Shown here: positions 8,557-17,755 of the stretch, piece after piece
Position numbering within the stretch: the stretch's first letter is position 1
Layout of the letters: each line of letters begins with the position of its first letter
Source: Opitutaceae bacterium
GTDB lineage: Bacteria > Verrucomicrobiota > Verrucomicrobiia > Opitutales > Opitutaceae
Direction of reading: 5' to 3'
DNA: 64,000 bases
Assembly: GCA_030648295.1 (NCBI GenBank)
Contig: JAUSID010000132.1
Coordinates: forward strand, 38,922 to 102,921
The notes under the pieces: model-generated
What the model was told of the DNA's origin: nothing
Databases searched by the model: none
What the model saw: only the letters and a program-made list of their open reading frames with translations
Made by a program: the position numbers and the translations under genes

Positions 8557-11520
8557 TCACTCCCGTGCTGGAGCCACAAGCCCGGCGGGCTGCTCTTGGT
8601 CCGCCGCCTTCTTTTGTGGCCCGGCCGTGGCGCTTTGCGACTTCGCCTGCGGGACGACAATCACGCGGCTGGCGCGCGGCGCGGGAAAATATTTTTTCGC
8701 GAGCTCGGTGATTTCGGCCGTCGTGATGCTCTCGTTGTCCGAGTACCGCGAGCGCGCCCAGTCCAGCGCCTCCGGCCGTTCCTGGGCCCGCGCGAGCACA
8801 TTGAAGAGCCAGTACTGGTTGGTCCGCGCGCTTTCCCGCAGGCTGGTCAAAACCGGTTTCCTGGCCCGTTCGAGCTCGTCCTCGGTGATGCCCTTCTCCG
8901 CCATTTCATGGGCGATGTTGACGATGATGTCGGCCACCTCCTTCGCCCGCGGCGGATCAATCGTCACGCTCGCCTGCATGTATCCATAACCCGGATAGAT
9001 GTCGCTGGCGGAGCTGCCGCTGCCCGGGCTGTACGCATCGCCCATTTCCTCCCGCACCTTGATCCGCATCCGGTCGTTGAAGACCTCGCTGAGCATGTTC
9101 AGCCGCCGCGCCCGCCGGATTTCGCGGCCATCGGTGGTCGGCCAGTAAAGCGCCACGGTGCCCTTGGGGATCTCCGTGTCGATTTGGTAGCTCTGGTCGA
9201 TTGGCTGGGTCGGGAACCTCACCTGCCGCAGTTCATCGAGCGACGGCTTCGGGTCACGCTTGGGCAGCGCCCCGAAAGTGCGGGCCACCGCCGCAATCGT
9301 GGCATCGACATCCATGTCGCCGACGATCGCGATCTCGATCGCGCCGTGGGCCAGCTCGCCCGCCACCCATGTCTTCACCTCGTCGAGATTGCGCTTCAGC
9401 ATTTCTTCCTTCGGCGGCAGCCCGAAGCGGTGGTCGCCGCTCGCGAGCAGCCGCGCGACCTCCAGCGTGAAGGGCCCGCTGGCGGTGTGGGCCAGACTGA
9501 GATACATCTGATCGATTCCCTTTCGCGCCTGCCGCGCCGCTTCGGGCCGGAATCCCGGATCGGTGATCCGCGCCGCCATCAGCTGCAACTGGAGCAGGAG
9601 ATCCTCGCGGTTGGTCGTGCCGTTGACGACGAAGGCGTCACCGGTCGAGCCAAAGCTCGCGCCGACCGTCCTGCCGGCGAGGATACGGCGCAGGTCGTCG
9701 GCGCTGTGCTGGCCGAGCCCGCCTTCATTGTAGGTCTGTCCGAGATAGAACGACAGCCCGCGCTGGTCGGCCGGTTCGGTCAGCTGCCCGGTGCCAAGCC
9801 GGATGAACAGGCGAATCCGGTTCGCCTCGAAATCGGTTTTCTTCAGGTTCAGCCGCACCCCGTTTTCGAAGCGCAGCAGCGTGATCCCAAGATCCTCGAC
9901 CTGCTCGCGGTGGGCGACTTTTCCGAGCGCCCCGAAATCCGCGTAAGCCCAATCCGCATCGTTGATCGCCTCTCCCGGACTGACGGGTGTGGCGCGCGAC
10001 TTTTCGAAAACCGCGGTGATCGCCGCCTGCGCGGCCCGCGATTCGCTGCCCGCCTTGTCGCCGATCGCATCGCCCGGCGGAGCTTTGCCGGCATCCTTCG
10101 CGTCGCTTGAAATCTTCGCGTTGCCGGTGACCATCACGAGCCGGTGCTTCGGGCTCCAGGCCTCGCGCAACGACGCAACGCAGTGCTCGACGGTGATTTT
10201 TTCCAGGGCCGGGCCATACAACGCCAGGTCTTCGTCGGGCGCGGTATACACGTTGCGATCAAGCAGGGTGTCGGTGATTTCGTCCGCGATTCCGTCGGAT
10301 CGACGGGTGGCATAGGTCTTCACCGCCTGCTCGAGGCCGTTGCGAAAGTTGGCCACGACTTCTTTCAACTCGCCCGGCTGAAATCCGTGCTCCCGCGCCC
10401 GCCGCAGCTCCTGGTCCCCCACCGCAAGCGCCGCCTGCCATTGATCGGCGCGGCAGTTGAGCGCAATGGAGGTCATCCGGTAAAAATTATACCCCTCGCC
10501 GGCGCTGGCGCTGCCCCCGGTAAACGGCGCGTTCTCCTTCTTGGCCAGGATCGACAGGCGGCGGTTGATCATCGCGTTGGCAATCCGGCGCGGCAGGTAC
10601 TTCAACTGGGTGGCCTTCGTATCCGGTTCCTTGGTATACGGCGTGATCGTGGAAATCGTGACGTTCGTGCTCGGCGCTTCCGACTCGTAATGATGAAACG
10701 TCTGCACGCCTTCGCGGGCCGCAATCCTGCCCAAGTCGGGCTTGGGCCGCCCGGGCCCGCGCGGCTTCAATCCCGAAAACGCCTCGATCAACCTCTTTTC
10801 CATCGCGACCGGATCGATGTCGCCCACCACGACCACCGACATCAATTCCGGGCGATACCACGTGTTGTAGAAGTCGAGGAACTGGTCGCGTCCGGCAGTG
10901 GAGAGAATTTCGGTCGTACCAATCACGTCGCGTTCGGCGAATTTCGTGCCTCCGAGCAGGAACTTCTGGGTCGCGAGCCACGTGCGGTAACCGACCGAGT
11001 CGCGCGTGCGCTTTTCGCTCAGGATGATGCCGCGCTCCTTGTTGATTTCCTCCGGCTTCAGCAGGAGCCCGCCCGCGTAATCGATGAACACCTTCAAGCC
11101 TTCGCTCAGCGTCGTCTCCTTCGTGTCCGGCAGCTGGAGGAGGTAAAGTGTCCGCTGGTACCAGGTGCTGGCGTTGGTGTCGCCGCCGAAGTTCATTCCC
11201 ATCCGCTGGAAAAATTCGATCAGCGTGTCAGGCGCAAAATTCTCGCTGCCGTTGAACGCCATGTGTTCGAGAAAATGCGCGAGCCCCTGCTGCTGGTCCG
11301 TCTCGTGAAGGGCGCCGGCCTCGACCAGCAGTCGCAGCGACACGCGCTCCTTCGGCTCCTTGTTTGGCCGGACGGCGTAGCGCATTCCATTCGGCAGTTT
11401 GCCGAATTTAATCAGCGGGTCCGGCTTGAGGTCGCTTTGCTCGTGCGGAAAGGGGATGGCCGCACCGTGCGTCGCGAGGGTGAACCAGGAACAGAACAGG
11501 AGAACGGCGAGGACACGCAT
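8557..11520 (-). CDS. Secreted M16-family zinc metallopeptidase
   Basis: Two-module M16 (pitrilysin-type) peptidase of 987 residues, the long PqqL-like form. The chosen start at 11520 gives a signal peptide (MRVLAVLLFCSWFTLATHGA). A longer frame exists up to 11619, but its extra residues are translated hexamer repeats (alternating His, Phe, Ser) and are not credible. The zinc motif HFLEH lies at residues 82-86 with the downstream EINKERGIILSE glutamates. The C-terminal module lacks an obvious HxxEH, as usual for the inactive half. A role in periplasmic peptide degradation is inferred. The gene is divergent from waaA across a hexamer-repeat region. Confidence 0.9.
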   Translation of the reverse strand: MRVLAVLLFCSWFTLATHGAAIPFPHEQSDLKPDPLIKFGKLPNGMRYAVRPNKEPKERVSLRLLVEAGALHETDQQQGLAHFLEHMAFNGSENFAPDTLIEFFQRMGMNFGGDTNASTWYQRTLYLLQLPDTKETTLSEGLKVFIDYAGGLLLKPEEINKERGIILSEKRTRDSVGYRTWLATQKFLLGGTKFAERDVIGTTEILSTAGRDQFLDFYNTWYRPELMSVVVVGDIDPVAMEKRLIEAFSGLKPRGPGRPKPDLGRIAAREGVQTFHHYESEAPSTNVTISTITPYTKEPDTKATQLKYLPRRIANAMINRRLSILAKKENAPFTGGSASAGEGYNFYRMTSIALNCRADQWQAALAVGDQELRRAREHGFQPGELKEVVANFRNGLEQAVKTYATRRSDGIADEITDTLLDRNVYTAPDEDLALYGPALEKITVEHCVASLREAWSPKHRLVMVTGNAKISSDAKDAGKAPPGDAIGDKAGSESRAAQAAITAVFEKSRATPVSPGEAINDADWAYADFGALGKVAHREQVEDLGITLLRFENGVRLNLKKTDFEANRIRLFIRLGTGQLTEPADQRGLSFYLGQTYNEGGLGQHSADDLRRILAGRTVGASFGSTGDAFVVNGTTNREDLLLQLQLMAARITDPGFRPEAARQARKGIDQMYLSLAHTASGPFTLEVARLLASGDHRFGLPPKEEMLKRNLDEVKTWVAGELAHGAIEIAIVGDMDVDATIAAVARTFGALPKRDPKPSLDELRQVRFPTQPIDQSYQIDTEIPKGTVALYWPTTDGREIRRARRLNMLSEVFNDRMRIKVREEMGDAYSPGSGSSASDIYPGYGYMQASVTIDPPRAKEVADIIVNIAHEMAEKGITEDELERARKPVLTSLRESARTNQYWLFNVLARAQERPEALDWARSRYSDNESITTAEITELAKKYFPAPRASRVIVVPQAKSQSATAGPQKKAADQEQPAGLVAPARE

Positions 11521-11864
11521 GGTGAGGGAGTGAAAGGGAAAGGGAGAGTGAGAGTGAAAGTGAAAGTGCGGGTGGGCCACAGAGTGAAAATGAAAGGGGA
11601 TGGGGGCAGCCAATGCCATCGTGCAGAGCGAGGATGGACGAAGCCGTCCGTTTTGAGAATGAGAGTGAAAGGGTGACGAAACCGCTTAATTGCAACTTTC
11701 AACCGCACCGTCAGCCTGATGCCGGCGCCTGCCTGTCTCGTCCTGCTCTCAACGCCTGATTCCCTCACTCCCTCACACCTCATCATTCCCTCGCCGCCAC
11801 TCTCCCTCTCACTTTCCCTTTCCCTTTCCCTTTCCCTTTCACTTTCCCTTTCACTCCCACTTTG
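11521..11864. repeat. Inverted arrays of degenerate hexamers between divergent genes
   Basis: Left array (about 11521-11600) is built of units such as AGTGAA, AAGGGA and GAGTGA. Right array (about 11800-11860) is CTTTCC/CTTTCA/CTCCCT units, the reverse complement. About 200 bp separate them. The arrays could fold back on each other or vary in length by slippage. They abut the start codons of both the M16 peptidase gene and waaA, so copy number could affect expression of either. Confidence 0.7.
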
Positions 11865-13190
11865 ATGCTTTGGGTTTATCGGGTTTTTTTCCTGCCGGCG
11901 TTGCTCCTCATGGCACCACGGTATTTGTGGCGCATGTGGCGGCGTGGCGGTTATCGCCGTGACTTCGGCCACCGGCTCGGCGGCCATCCGGTGCTGCCGC
12001 CGAAACAGTCCGCGCATCCCCGAATCTGGCTCCAGGCAGTGAGTGTCGGCGAGATGCTCGCGATCGGCCCGATTCTCGAGGCGCTGCGCCGCGATGGCGT
12101 CGGAGTGTACCTCACCACCACCACGAGCACGGGCTACCGGCTCGCGAACGACCGTTATCGCGGGCTGACCGTCGGCATCGGGTACTTTCCGCTCGACTGG
12201 TGGCCGTTCGTCAGCCGCGCCTGGCGCCGGATTGCGCCTGACCTCGTGATTTTGACCGAGGGCGAACGCTGGCCCGAACATCTGCATCAGGCGTGCCGTC
12301 GCGGCGTGCCGGTCGTGAGCATCAACGCGCGGCTGTCCGATCGGAGCTACGCGCGGCTGAAGCGGTTCCGCCCTGCGGCGCGGCTGATGCTTGGCGGCGT
12401 CACCCGGCTGTTGACGGGCTCGGCCGCCGATGAATCGCGTTTTTTGGAACTCGGGATGGATCGCGCGAGTGTACAGACCACCGGCAACATCAAACTCGAC
12501 GTGCAAATTGCACCAGTGCCCGATGCAGAGCGCGTCTCGCTCCGGCGCGCGCTCGGACTGCCCGAGGGGTTAATCGTGCTCGGTTCGTCCACTTGGCCGG
12601 GCGAGGAAGAGGCGCTGGTCGACGTCTTGCGCGCCGCCCGCCAGAGCGGGATCGCGTGTTCGCTGCTGCTGGTTCCGCGGCACGCGGAGCGTCGCGGTGA
12701 AATCGAACGCCAGCTGCGCGGCTCCGAATTTCGCCACCATTTGCGTTCGCGCGGCGCCGCGGTGGGCGAGATCGATATCGCCGTCGCGGATACGACGGGA
12801 GAATTGCGCCGGCTGACGCAGCTGGCCGATCTCGTTTTTGTCGGCAAGAGCCTGCCCCCGCACACCGAGGGCCAGACGCCGGTCGAAGCCGCGGCGCTGC
12901 AAAAACCAATCCTGTTCGGACCCGGGATGAGCAACTTCCGGCTGCTGGCCGACGATTTGGTCGCGCGCGGTGCGGCGCTCCTCGTTCGCGATCGCGAACA
13001 ACTCGTCGCGATGGCAACCGCGCTGCTCCGGGATCCGGCGCGGCGGCAGGAGTTGTCAGCGGCCGCGGCGCGCTGGCGGGTCGAAAACGCGGGCGCGGTC
13101 GAGCGGACCCTGCGGGTGATTCGCGACGAGTTGGCCCGGATCCGACCGGCGGCGGAGCCGGCCGCACCCGCGCAAGTTCGCGCGCGTTGA
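11865..13190 (+). CDS. waaA: 3-deoxy-D-manno-octulosonic acid (Kdo) transferase
   Basis: Inner-membrane-anchored GT30 glycosyltransferase that adds Kdo from CMP-Kdo to the lipid A precursor in LPS synthesis. 441 residues. The N-terminal anchor helix (VYRVFFLPALLLMAPRYL) is followed by the family motif AVSVGEMLAIGPIL, with the general-base Glu. Then come TTTTSTGYRLA, LTEGERWPEHL and INARLSDRSY. The C-terminal nucleotide-binding half has VGKSLPPHTEGQTPVEAAAL. The ATG at 11865 is preferred to a TTG three bases earlier. A strong marker of an LPS-bearing Gram-negative. No other LPS genes adjoin it, and it starts immediately after the hexamer-repeat array. Confidence 0.93.
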   Translation: MLWVYRVFFLPALLLMAPRYLWRMWRRGGYRRDFGHRLGGHPVLPPKQSAHPRIWLQAVSVGEMLAIGPILEALRRDGVGVYLTTTTSTGYRLANDRYRGLTVGIGYFPLDWWPFVSRAWRRIAPDLVILTEGERWPEHLHQACRRGVPVVSINARLSDRSYARLKRFRPAARLMLGGVTRLLTGSAADESRFLELGMDRASVQTTGNIKLDVQIAPVPDAERVSLRRALGLPEGLIVLGSSTWPGEEEALVDVLRAARQSGIACSLLLVPRHAERRGEIERQLRGSEFRHHLRSRGAAVGEIDIAVADTTGELRRLTQLADLVFVGKSLPPHTEGQTPVEAAALQKPILFGPGMSNFRLLADDLVARGAALLVRDREQLVAMATALLRDPARRQELSAAAARWRVENAGAVERTLRVIRDELARIRPAAEPAAPAQVRAR

Positions 13191-13300
13191 GGGTCGAATT
13201 GTTGTTTCCGCCGGGCGAAAACGAAGTCCTCCCTCCGTCTGACTCTCCGTCTGTAGAGACCAACATGTTTGTCTTAACTGACACTCCAAAACCAGAAGCC

Positions 13301-13373
13301 TTACAGGAGGAAACGGAGACAACGGAGAGCACGGGCACCGCAGTTTCTCCGTTACCTCCGTTGCCTCCTGTAA
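13301..13373. repeat. Long hairpin with 27-bp arms
   Basis: Left arm 13301-13327 (TTACAGGAGG...AACGGAG) and right arm 13347-13373 are inverted repeats with three mismatches and a 19-base loop. The arms themselves contain repeated CGGAG/ACGGAG units, like the short tandem arrays elsewhere in the window. Confidence 0.7.
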
Positions 13374-13407
13374 GAAGGCTTTGAGGGCCCTCGCCGCACG
13401 CGAACCT

Positions 13408-13434
13408 CTTTTTTGAGCGCAGGCTCGAAAAAAG
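13408..13434. terminator. Candidate terminator hairpin
   Basis: CTTTTTTGAGC, loop GCAG, then GCTCGAAAAAAG: stem of 4 GC-rich plus 6-7 A/T pairs with one bulge. Placed downstream of waaA, it could act as a bidirectional terminator. Confidence 0.4.
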
Positions 13435-13737
13435 ACCGTTCACTATCCGTGAGAATGTTGTCGGCCTGCGTGCAGATCTCCGCTCGTGCAGCAATCCGGT
13501 GGTTTGGTCCTGCTCCCTGCTCCGCGGCGCATCAGTCGAAAATACGTGCCACTTCGGTTGCGGCTGCGCCGCTCCAAGCGTTTTGCGACTGCGAACGCGT
13601 GGCCGCACCGCCGAAACGCATAACGATTACATTGCTTACGGTCCGTTGGCGCAGTCGTTTGGAGCAGGGCCTTTTTTTTGCCGCACTTAGGGATTGCACC
13701 TCACCGGTCAATTTTTACGGTCGCACCTTTTAGTCTG

Positions 13738-16383
13738 ATGCAGTCACACGGACCAAAGCGCGTCTATACCCCTCATTCGCTCGAATTCTGGTTCACCAAA
13801 CTTGAAAACGAGTGGGCTGGCGCCTTCAGCGACAGCCAGTTAGAACAGGGACGCCAAATCTATCGCGATGGTGAAGTCCGGGAGCTCGAGCTCACGGACA
13901 AGGATGCCATTGTGCACCGTCGGATCGAGAAGAGGGACGAATACGCCGTCATCGAGTGGACGGGAGAAGGCCTGAGCGTCCGCTCCTCGTCGACCGACCG
14001 CGAGTTGGCCCATGCATTGGCGGTGGCCGGGCTGCACGAAATCGAGGAGCTCGTGGCCGACGAGATTTCACCCTTGCCGGGCGATGTGCCGCCGCCGAGC
14101 GCGACCAACGGGTCGAACGGTCACGCGCGCACCTTTGGCGCGGGGTTGTCGAAGAGCGCCAACTTCAATGGCAACGACCACACCCACGCGCCCAACCGCG
14201 CGAAAAACGGGGATATCGCCAGTGGCCCGTCGCGCACCCTCGTCCTCGTTTTCAAGACCAAGTCCGTCGGCCTGACGTTCCAGGCCACGTGGCTCGATGC
14301 GGACCGGAAGACGAAACATTCCGCCCTGGGGCGTGACGCGCATGCGGATGGCAACGGACACGTGACGTCCTCCGAGCGTGCGAAATTGATCGGTCTGGCG
14401 GCTTATGCGCGGAAGGCGCACTTCCAGTACAATCAGGAGACCGGCGTCTACACGATGGAGTCGCTGGTCGAGATCCCGAATTTCCTGAAGACGGTCCTGC
14501 CGGCCTGGCGGCGGCTGTTCACGCTCGAGCTCGATGACAAGGCGGCGAACCTGCTCAAGGGCACGCGGCTGGTTGAAGTCGAAGCGGTCGCCGAACGGAC
14601 GTTGGGTGCGGCCGGTGCGGGCGGCGGCGACACGACGGCGCTGAACCTCCGGTGGATTTTCCGGGCCGGCGAACGGATGCTGACCGACACCGAGGTCCAT
14701 GCGCTGCTCAAGCGCGGTGGCCAGCCTGTCATCCTGCCGAACCTCGGCATCGTATCGATCGCGGGCGAAAAGTGGGAAAGCTACAGCGCCTGGCAAAGGA
14801 ACATCGAGGAGACGCAGGGCGGGAGCGGGGACGCGACGAAGGTGTCGCCGTATCTGATCTTTTCATTGTTCAACGATGCGCGGCTGAAGCTCACGCTTTC
14901 GCCCGAAATCGAAGCGTGGCGCCAGCAGGTGCTCGCGCCGGCCGCGACGCCGCCCGCCCTGCCCGAAGTCCTGCGCCCGTATCAGCGTCGTGGGGTCGAG
15001 TGGCTGCATCACCTTTGCGATGTCGGCTGCCATGGCTTGCTCGCGGACGAAATGGGCCTGGGCAAGACGCTGCAGGTACTCTCGCTCCTGTTCGCACGCC
15101 CGCTGACCGGCAAGGCGAGTCTGATCGTTTGCCCGGCAAGCGTGGTGCCCGTGTGGCGCGAGGAGATCGCGAAGTTCTTTCCGTCGATCGTTTCCGATGT
15201 GCTGAAGACCGGGAACGATTTCACCCAGCGCAAGGACCCCGTGTTGTGGCTGGCGAGCTACACCCAACTGCGCAAACACCGCGCGATGCTCGATGGCGTG
15301 GAGTTTGGCTACGCGGTGCTCGACGAGGGCCAGTTCATCAAGAATCCCGATGCGAAGATCACGCAGACGTGCTTTGCGGTGCGGGCGCAGCATCGGGTGG
15401 TGCTGACCGGCACGCCGCTCGAGAACCGCCAGCTCGATCTCTGGAGTATTTTCCGGTTCCTGCTGCCGGGCCTGCTGGGCTCGCGCTCCTCGTTTGAAGG
15501 GGCGTTGAACGCCGACCGCGAGGGCACGCTGACGCGACTGCGCGCGCAGCTCGCGCCGTTCATCCTGCGCCGGACGAAGAACGAAGTGGCGAAGGAACTG
15601 CCGCCCAAGGTCGAAATGGACCTCATCTGCCCGCTCACGGACGTGCAGCGCGCCGAGTATGCGCGCATCTGCAGCGAGGGTCTCGATCGGTTGGGCGACG
15701 ACGTGGGCACGGCGATGCGCGAAAAATCGTTCGGCTTCCTCGCGCTCCTCACCCGTCTCCGGCAGACGTGCTGCGATCCCGACATGCTGCCGTGGCTGAA
15801 GGCGCCGCTGAAGGACTCGGGCAAGATCAACCTGCTGGTGGAAAAACTGACCGAGGTTGTGAGCAGCGGACACAAGGTCGTGATCTTCTCGCAGTTCGTG
15901 ATGCTGCTCGACCGCGTGCGCGAGGCGCTGTCCACGAACTTCCCGGATCTCGCCCGCTTCGAGCTCACCGGCATGACGCTGGATCGGCAGAAGCCGGTGC
16001 AATCGTTCCAAAATGCCACGGGTGCCGCGGCCATGCTCGTGTCGCTCAAGGCGGCCGGCACCGGGATCACGCTGCACGCGGCGGATTACGTTTTCCTGCT
16101 CGACCCGTGGTGGAATCCCGCGGTCGAGGCGCAGGCGGTCGACCGCGTCCACCGTATCGGCCAGACCAACACGGTGTTCGTTTACCGGATGGTGACCGCC
16201 GGCACGATCGAGGAGCGGATCCAGGCGCTGAAGGCCTCTAAGAAGGATCTCTTCGACAAGCTCATCGGCGGGCTCGGTGGCGACTTCGACCTCAGCCAGC
16301 ACTTCACCTCGCTCAGGAGCCTCGTCACGCTCACGGCCCAGTCCGAGTCCGACGAGATTCAGGAGCCGTATACGATCGACTAG
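13738..16383 (+). CDS. SNF2/Swi2-family DNA-dependent ATPase (helicase)
   Basis: 881-residue SNF2-type translocase. About 420 residues of N-terminal domain are followed by the ATPase core. Motif I is ADEMGLGKTLQVLSLL, motif II is the variant LDEGQFIKNP (DEGQ, common in bacterial members), motif III is VVLTGTPLENR, and motif VI is QAVDRVHRIGQTN. The C-terminal segment TIEERIQALKASKKDLF is typical. The ATG at 13738 is chosen because 20 residues encoded further upstream look non-coding. A role in chromatin-like remodelling or transcription-complex recycling (compare RapA) is inferred only. Its TAG stop is the first part of a palindrome shared with two other loci (see 16382-16408). Confidence 0.92.
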   Translation: MQSHGPKRVYTPHSLEFWFTKLENEWAGAFSDSQLEQGRQIYRDGEVRELELTDKDAIVHRRIEKRDEYAVIEWTGEGLSVRSSSTDRELAHALAVAGLHEIEELVADEISPLPGDVPPPSATNGSNGHARTFGAGLSKSANFNGNDHTHAPNRAKNGDIASGPSRTLVLVFKTKSVGLTFQATWLDADRKTKHSALGRDAHADGNGHVTSSERAKLIGLAAYARKAHFQYNQETGVYTMESLVEIPNFLKTVLPAWRRLFTLELDDKAANLLKGTRLVEVEAVAERTLGAAGAGGGDTTALNLRWIFRAGERMLTDTEVHALLKRGGQPVILPNLGIVSIAGEKWESYSAWQRNIEETQGGSGDATKVSPYLIFSLFNDARLKLTLSPEIEAWRQQVLAPAATPPALPEVLRPYQRRGVEWLHHLCDVGCHGLLADEMGLGKTLQVLSLLFARPLTGKASLIVCPASVVPVWREEIAKFFPSIVSDVLKTGNDFTQRKDPVLWLASYTQLRKHRAMLDGVEFGYAVLDEGQFIKNPDAKITQTCFAVRAQHRVVLTGTPLENRQLDLWSIFRFLLPGLLGSRSSFEGALNADREGTLTRLRAQLAPFILRRTKNEVAKELPPKVEMDLICPLTDVQRAEYARICSEGLDRLGDDVGTAMREKSFGFLALLTRLRQTCCDPDMLPWLKAPLKDSGKINLLVEKLTEVVSSGHKVVIFSQFVMLLDRVREALSTNFPDLARFELTGMTLDRQKPVQSFQNATGAAAMLVSLKAAGTGITLHAADYVFLLDPWWNPAVEAQAVDRVHRIGQTNTVFVYRMVTAGTIEERIQALKASKKDLFDKLIGGLGGDFDLSQHFTSLRSLVTLTAQSESDEIQEPYTID

Positions 16384-16408
16384 GTTTTCGCGGGTGCCGC
16401 GAAAACCT
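16382..16408. repeat. Palindrome supplying the helicase stop codon
   Basis: Perfect inverted repeat AGGTTTTCGCGG, 3 nt, CCGCGAAAACCT. The TAG stop of the SNF2 gene forms its left foot. The same core (GTTTTCGC...GCGAAAAC) occurs at 44846-44869 and 45621-45644. It may act as a terminator or be a REP-type mobile repeat; a transposase remnant of that class starts 73 bases downstream. Confidence 0.8.
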
Positions 16409-16480
16409 TGGGGATGCAGAAATGGGGTCATGCTTTACCATTAACCTCGATCGCGAAGACGCTGAGGGCAGGGTGGCGCG

Positions 16481-16582
16481 ATGGCGCGCAAGCTGCGGGT
16501 GGAATTTCCCGGGGCGATCTACCACGTGATCAATGCGCCTCAGGCGCACAAGTCGCGGAAACTACCGGGCCAGGATATTTAG
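16481..16582 (+). pseudogene. Remnant of REP-associated tyrosine transposase (Y1/RAYT family)
   Basis: The frame from 16481 reads MARKLRVEFPGAIYHVIN, the characteristic N-terminus of TnpA_REP/RAYT proteins, then diverges and stops at 16580. The continuation that should carry the HUH and catalytic Tyr is absent. Flanks contain GGGGTCATGCTTTACC (upstream) and GGGTCAGGTC (downstream), of a kind often seen beside such genes. Interpreted as a 3'-deleted fragment. It offers a source for the palindromic repeats in this genome. Confidence 0.75.
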
Positions 16583-16742
16583 GACCGAAGGGGGCAGGCG
16601 GAACGGGTCAGGTCTAAACTGTTGTGATCGCCGCTCGACCAACCCTGTGCGCCAATGCGCCCGTGACCAGGGCGTGCACGCGCGGGCGCGACGTCCGCAC
16701 AAATGCCTTGTCAGCGGCGGCCGGCGAAGATCGACTCCGGGC

Positions 16743-17471
16743 ATGGCGCGTGCCGGCGCATTCCTGTTCGCGAGCGTGATGAGCGTGTTGGTCACATCCG
16801 CCGCCGGGGCGGATCGTGCGGCAGACATCGCGGAGATCCACCTGGCCGCAATGGGTGGGGCGACCCACGTCCGCGCCCTCGGCGCGTTGCGAATCAAAGG
16901 CTCGGTGATCACAACCGGTGGGCAAACGCCGTTCACGTTGCTCGCGGTACGTCCGAACCGGGTTCGGATGGAAACGCAGATGGGCGGCCGGATCCTGATC
17001 CGGGCGTCCGACGGCGTGGCGCCGCCATGGAAGCTCGACCCCGCGACATCGCCCGCCGCCGCCGCCATGCCGCCGGCCGCGGCCGAACTGTTCTTGTTCG
17101 ATGCGGATTTCGACGATCCACTCGTGGCGTGGCAGGATCGCGGATACAGGCTCGAACTGGGAACCGGGAAGGATGTTCGCGGCCGCAGGTTGCTGCAGGT
17201 GCTCGTCGTTCGATCGCTCACGCAGAACATCACCGTCCTGCTGGACCCGCTGACCTATCTGATCGCTTACCGGGTACAGCAGCTGACCGCGGGACCGCAG
17301 CCCGTCGAGCTGGTCAGCCGCTATGACGACTACCGTCCGGTTGCCGGCGTGCTCGTGCCGCACGAAGTGACGCTGTTCGTCGACGGAGAACTTTCGCAAA
17401 GAGCGACGTTCGATACCGTCGAAGCGAATCCGCCACTCCCGAAAGACACCTTCAGCCTGTCGCGCTCATGA
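16743..17471 (+). CDS. Exported LolA-like outer-membrane lipoprotein-sorting family protein
   Basis: 242 residues with a signal peptide (ARAGAFLFASVMSVLVTSA) followed by a beta-rich domain. HLAAMGGATHVRALGALRIKG is the typical opening of proteins annotated as outer-membrane lipoprotein-sorting or DUF-type relatives of LolA. VRMETQMGG, TYLIAYRVQQL and the closing YRPVAGVLVPHEVTLF segments also fit that fold. The frame is open further upstream, but the sequence before 16743 is the transposase-remnant region and has no coding character. A role in binding or shuttling lipid or lipoprotein is an inference from fold; it is unlikely to be the housekeeping LolA because no lolB-like gene adjoins. Confidence 0.7.
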   Translation: MARAGAFLFASVMSVLVTSAAGADRAADIAEIHLAAMGGATHVRALGALRIKGSVITTGGQTPFTLLAVRPNRVRMETQMGGRILIRASDGVAPPWKLDPATSPAAAAMPPAAAELFLFDADFDDPLVAWQDRGYRLELGTGKDVRGRRLLQVLVVRSLTQNITVLLDPLTYLIAYRVQQLTAGPQPVELVSRYDDYRPVAGVLVPHEVTLFVDGELSQRATFDTVEANPPLPKDTFSLSRS

Positions 17472-17498
17472 AAGCTCGTTTGCCACGCTTCAGTGGAA

Positions 17499-17667
17499 AA
17501 CCGCGAATGAACGCGAATGGACGCCAATTCCAGAGGAGGAGGGGAGGATTGCCCAAGTGAAACCATGGTCACCGTTTGGTTGATCGTTTCCATGCTCCCC
17601 AAAAACGCCCTCTCCATTCGCGTGAATTGGCGTCCATTCGCGGTTGACCTGAATTGTTCCGGCTTAG
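17499..17667 (+). repeat. MITE-like repeat A, copy 1
   Basis: About 169 bp bounded by inverted ends AACCGCGAATGAACGCG and its complement CATTCGCGGTT. The interior contains GGGGAGGATTGCCCAAGTG and ATGCTCCCC. The copy at 44173-44340 is the reverse complement, with matches continuing into the flank TAAGCCGGAACAATTCAG. A shorter relative is at 21732-21817. No coding capacity; likely a non-autonomous mobile repeat. Confidence 0.8.
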
Positions 17668-17755
17668 CCCGCGTGAACTCGAGGCAGACGCCGAAACGCC
17701 GCGGCGTTGACAGTCGGACAAGCGTGAAAACCAATCGGAACGTGAAAAATGCGGG

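Larger units (their letters stand above)
13191..13737. other. Intergenic region with two hairpins, no gene
   Basis: About 550 bases between waaA and the SNF2 helicase. It contains a 27-bp inverted repeat (13301-13373) and an A/T-footed hairpin (13408-13434), listed separately. The rest shows no coding character. The helicase promoter is presumably within 13640-13735, where the sequence is relatively A/T-rich. Confidence 0.6.

Noticed and set aside
11521..11619. N-terminal extension of the M16 peptidase
   Set aside because: The extra 33 residues are a translation of hexamer repeats; starting at 11520 gives a proper signal peptide.
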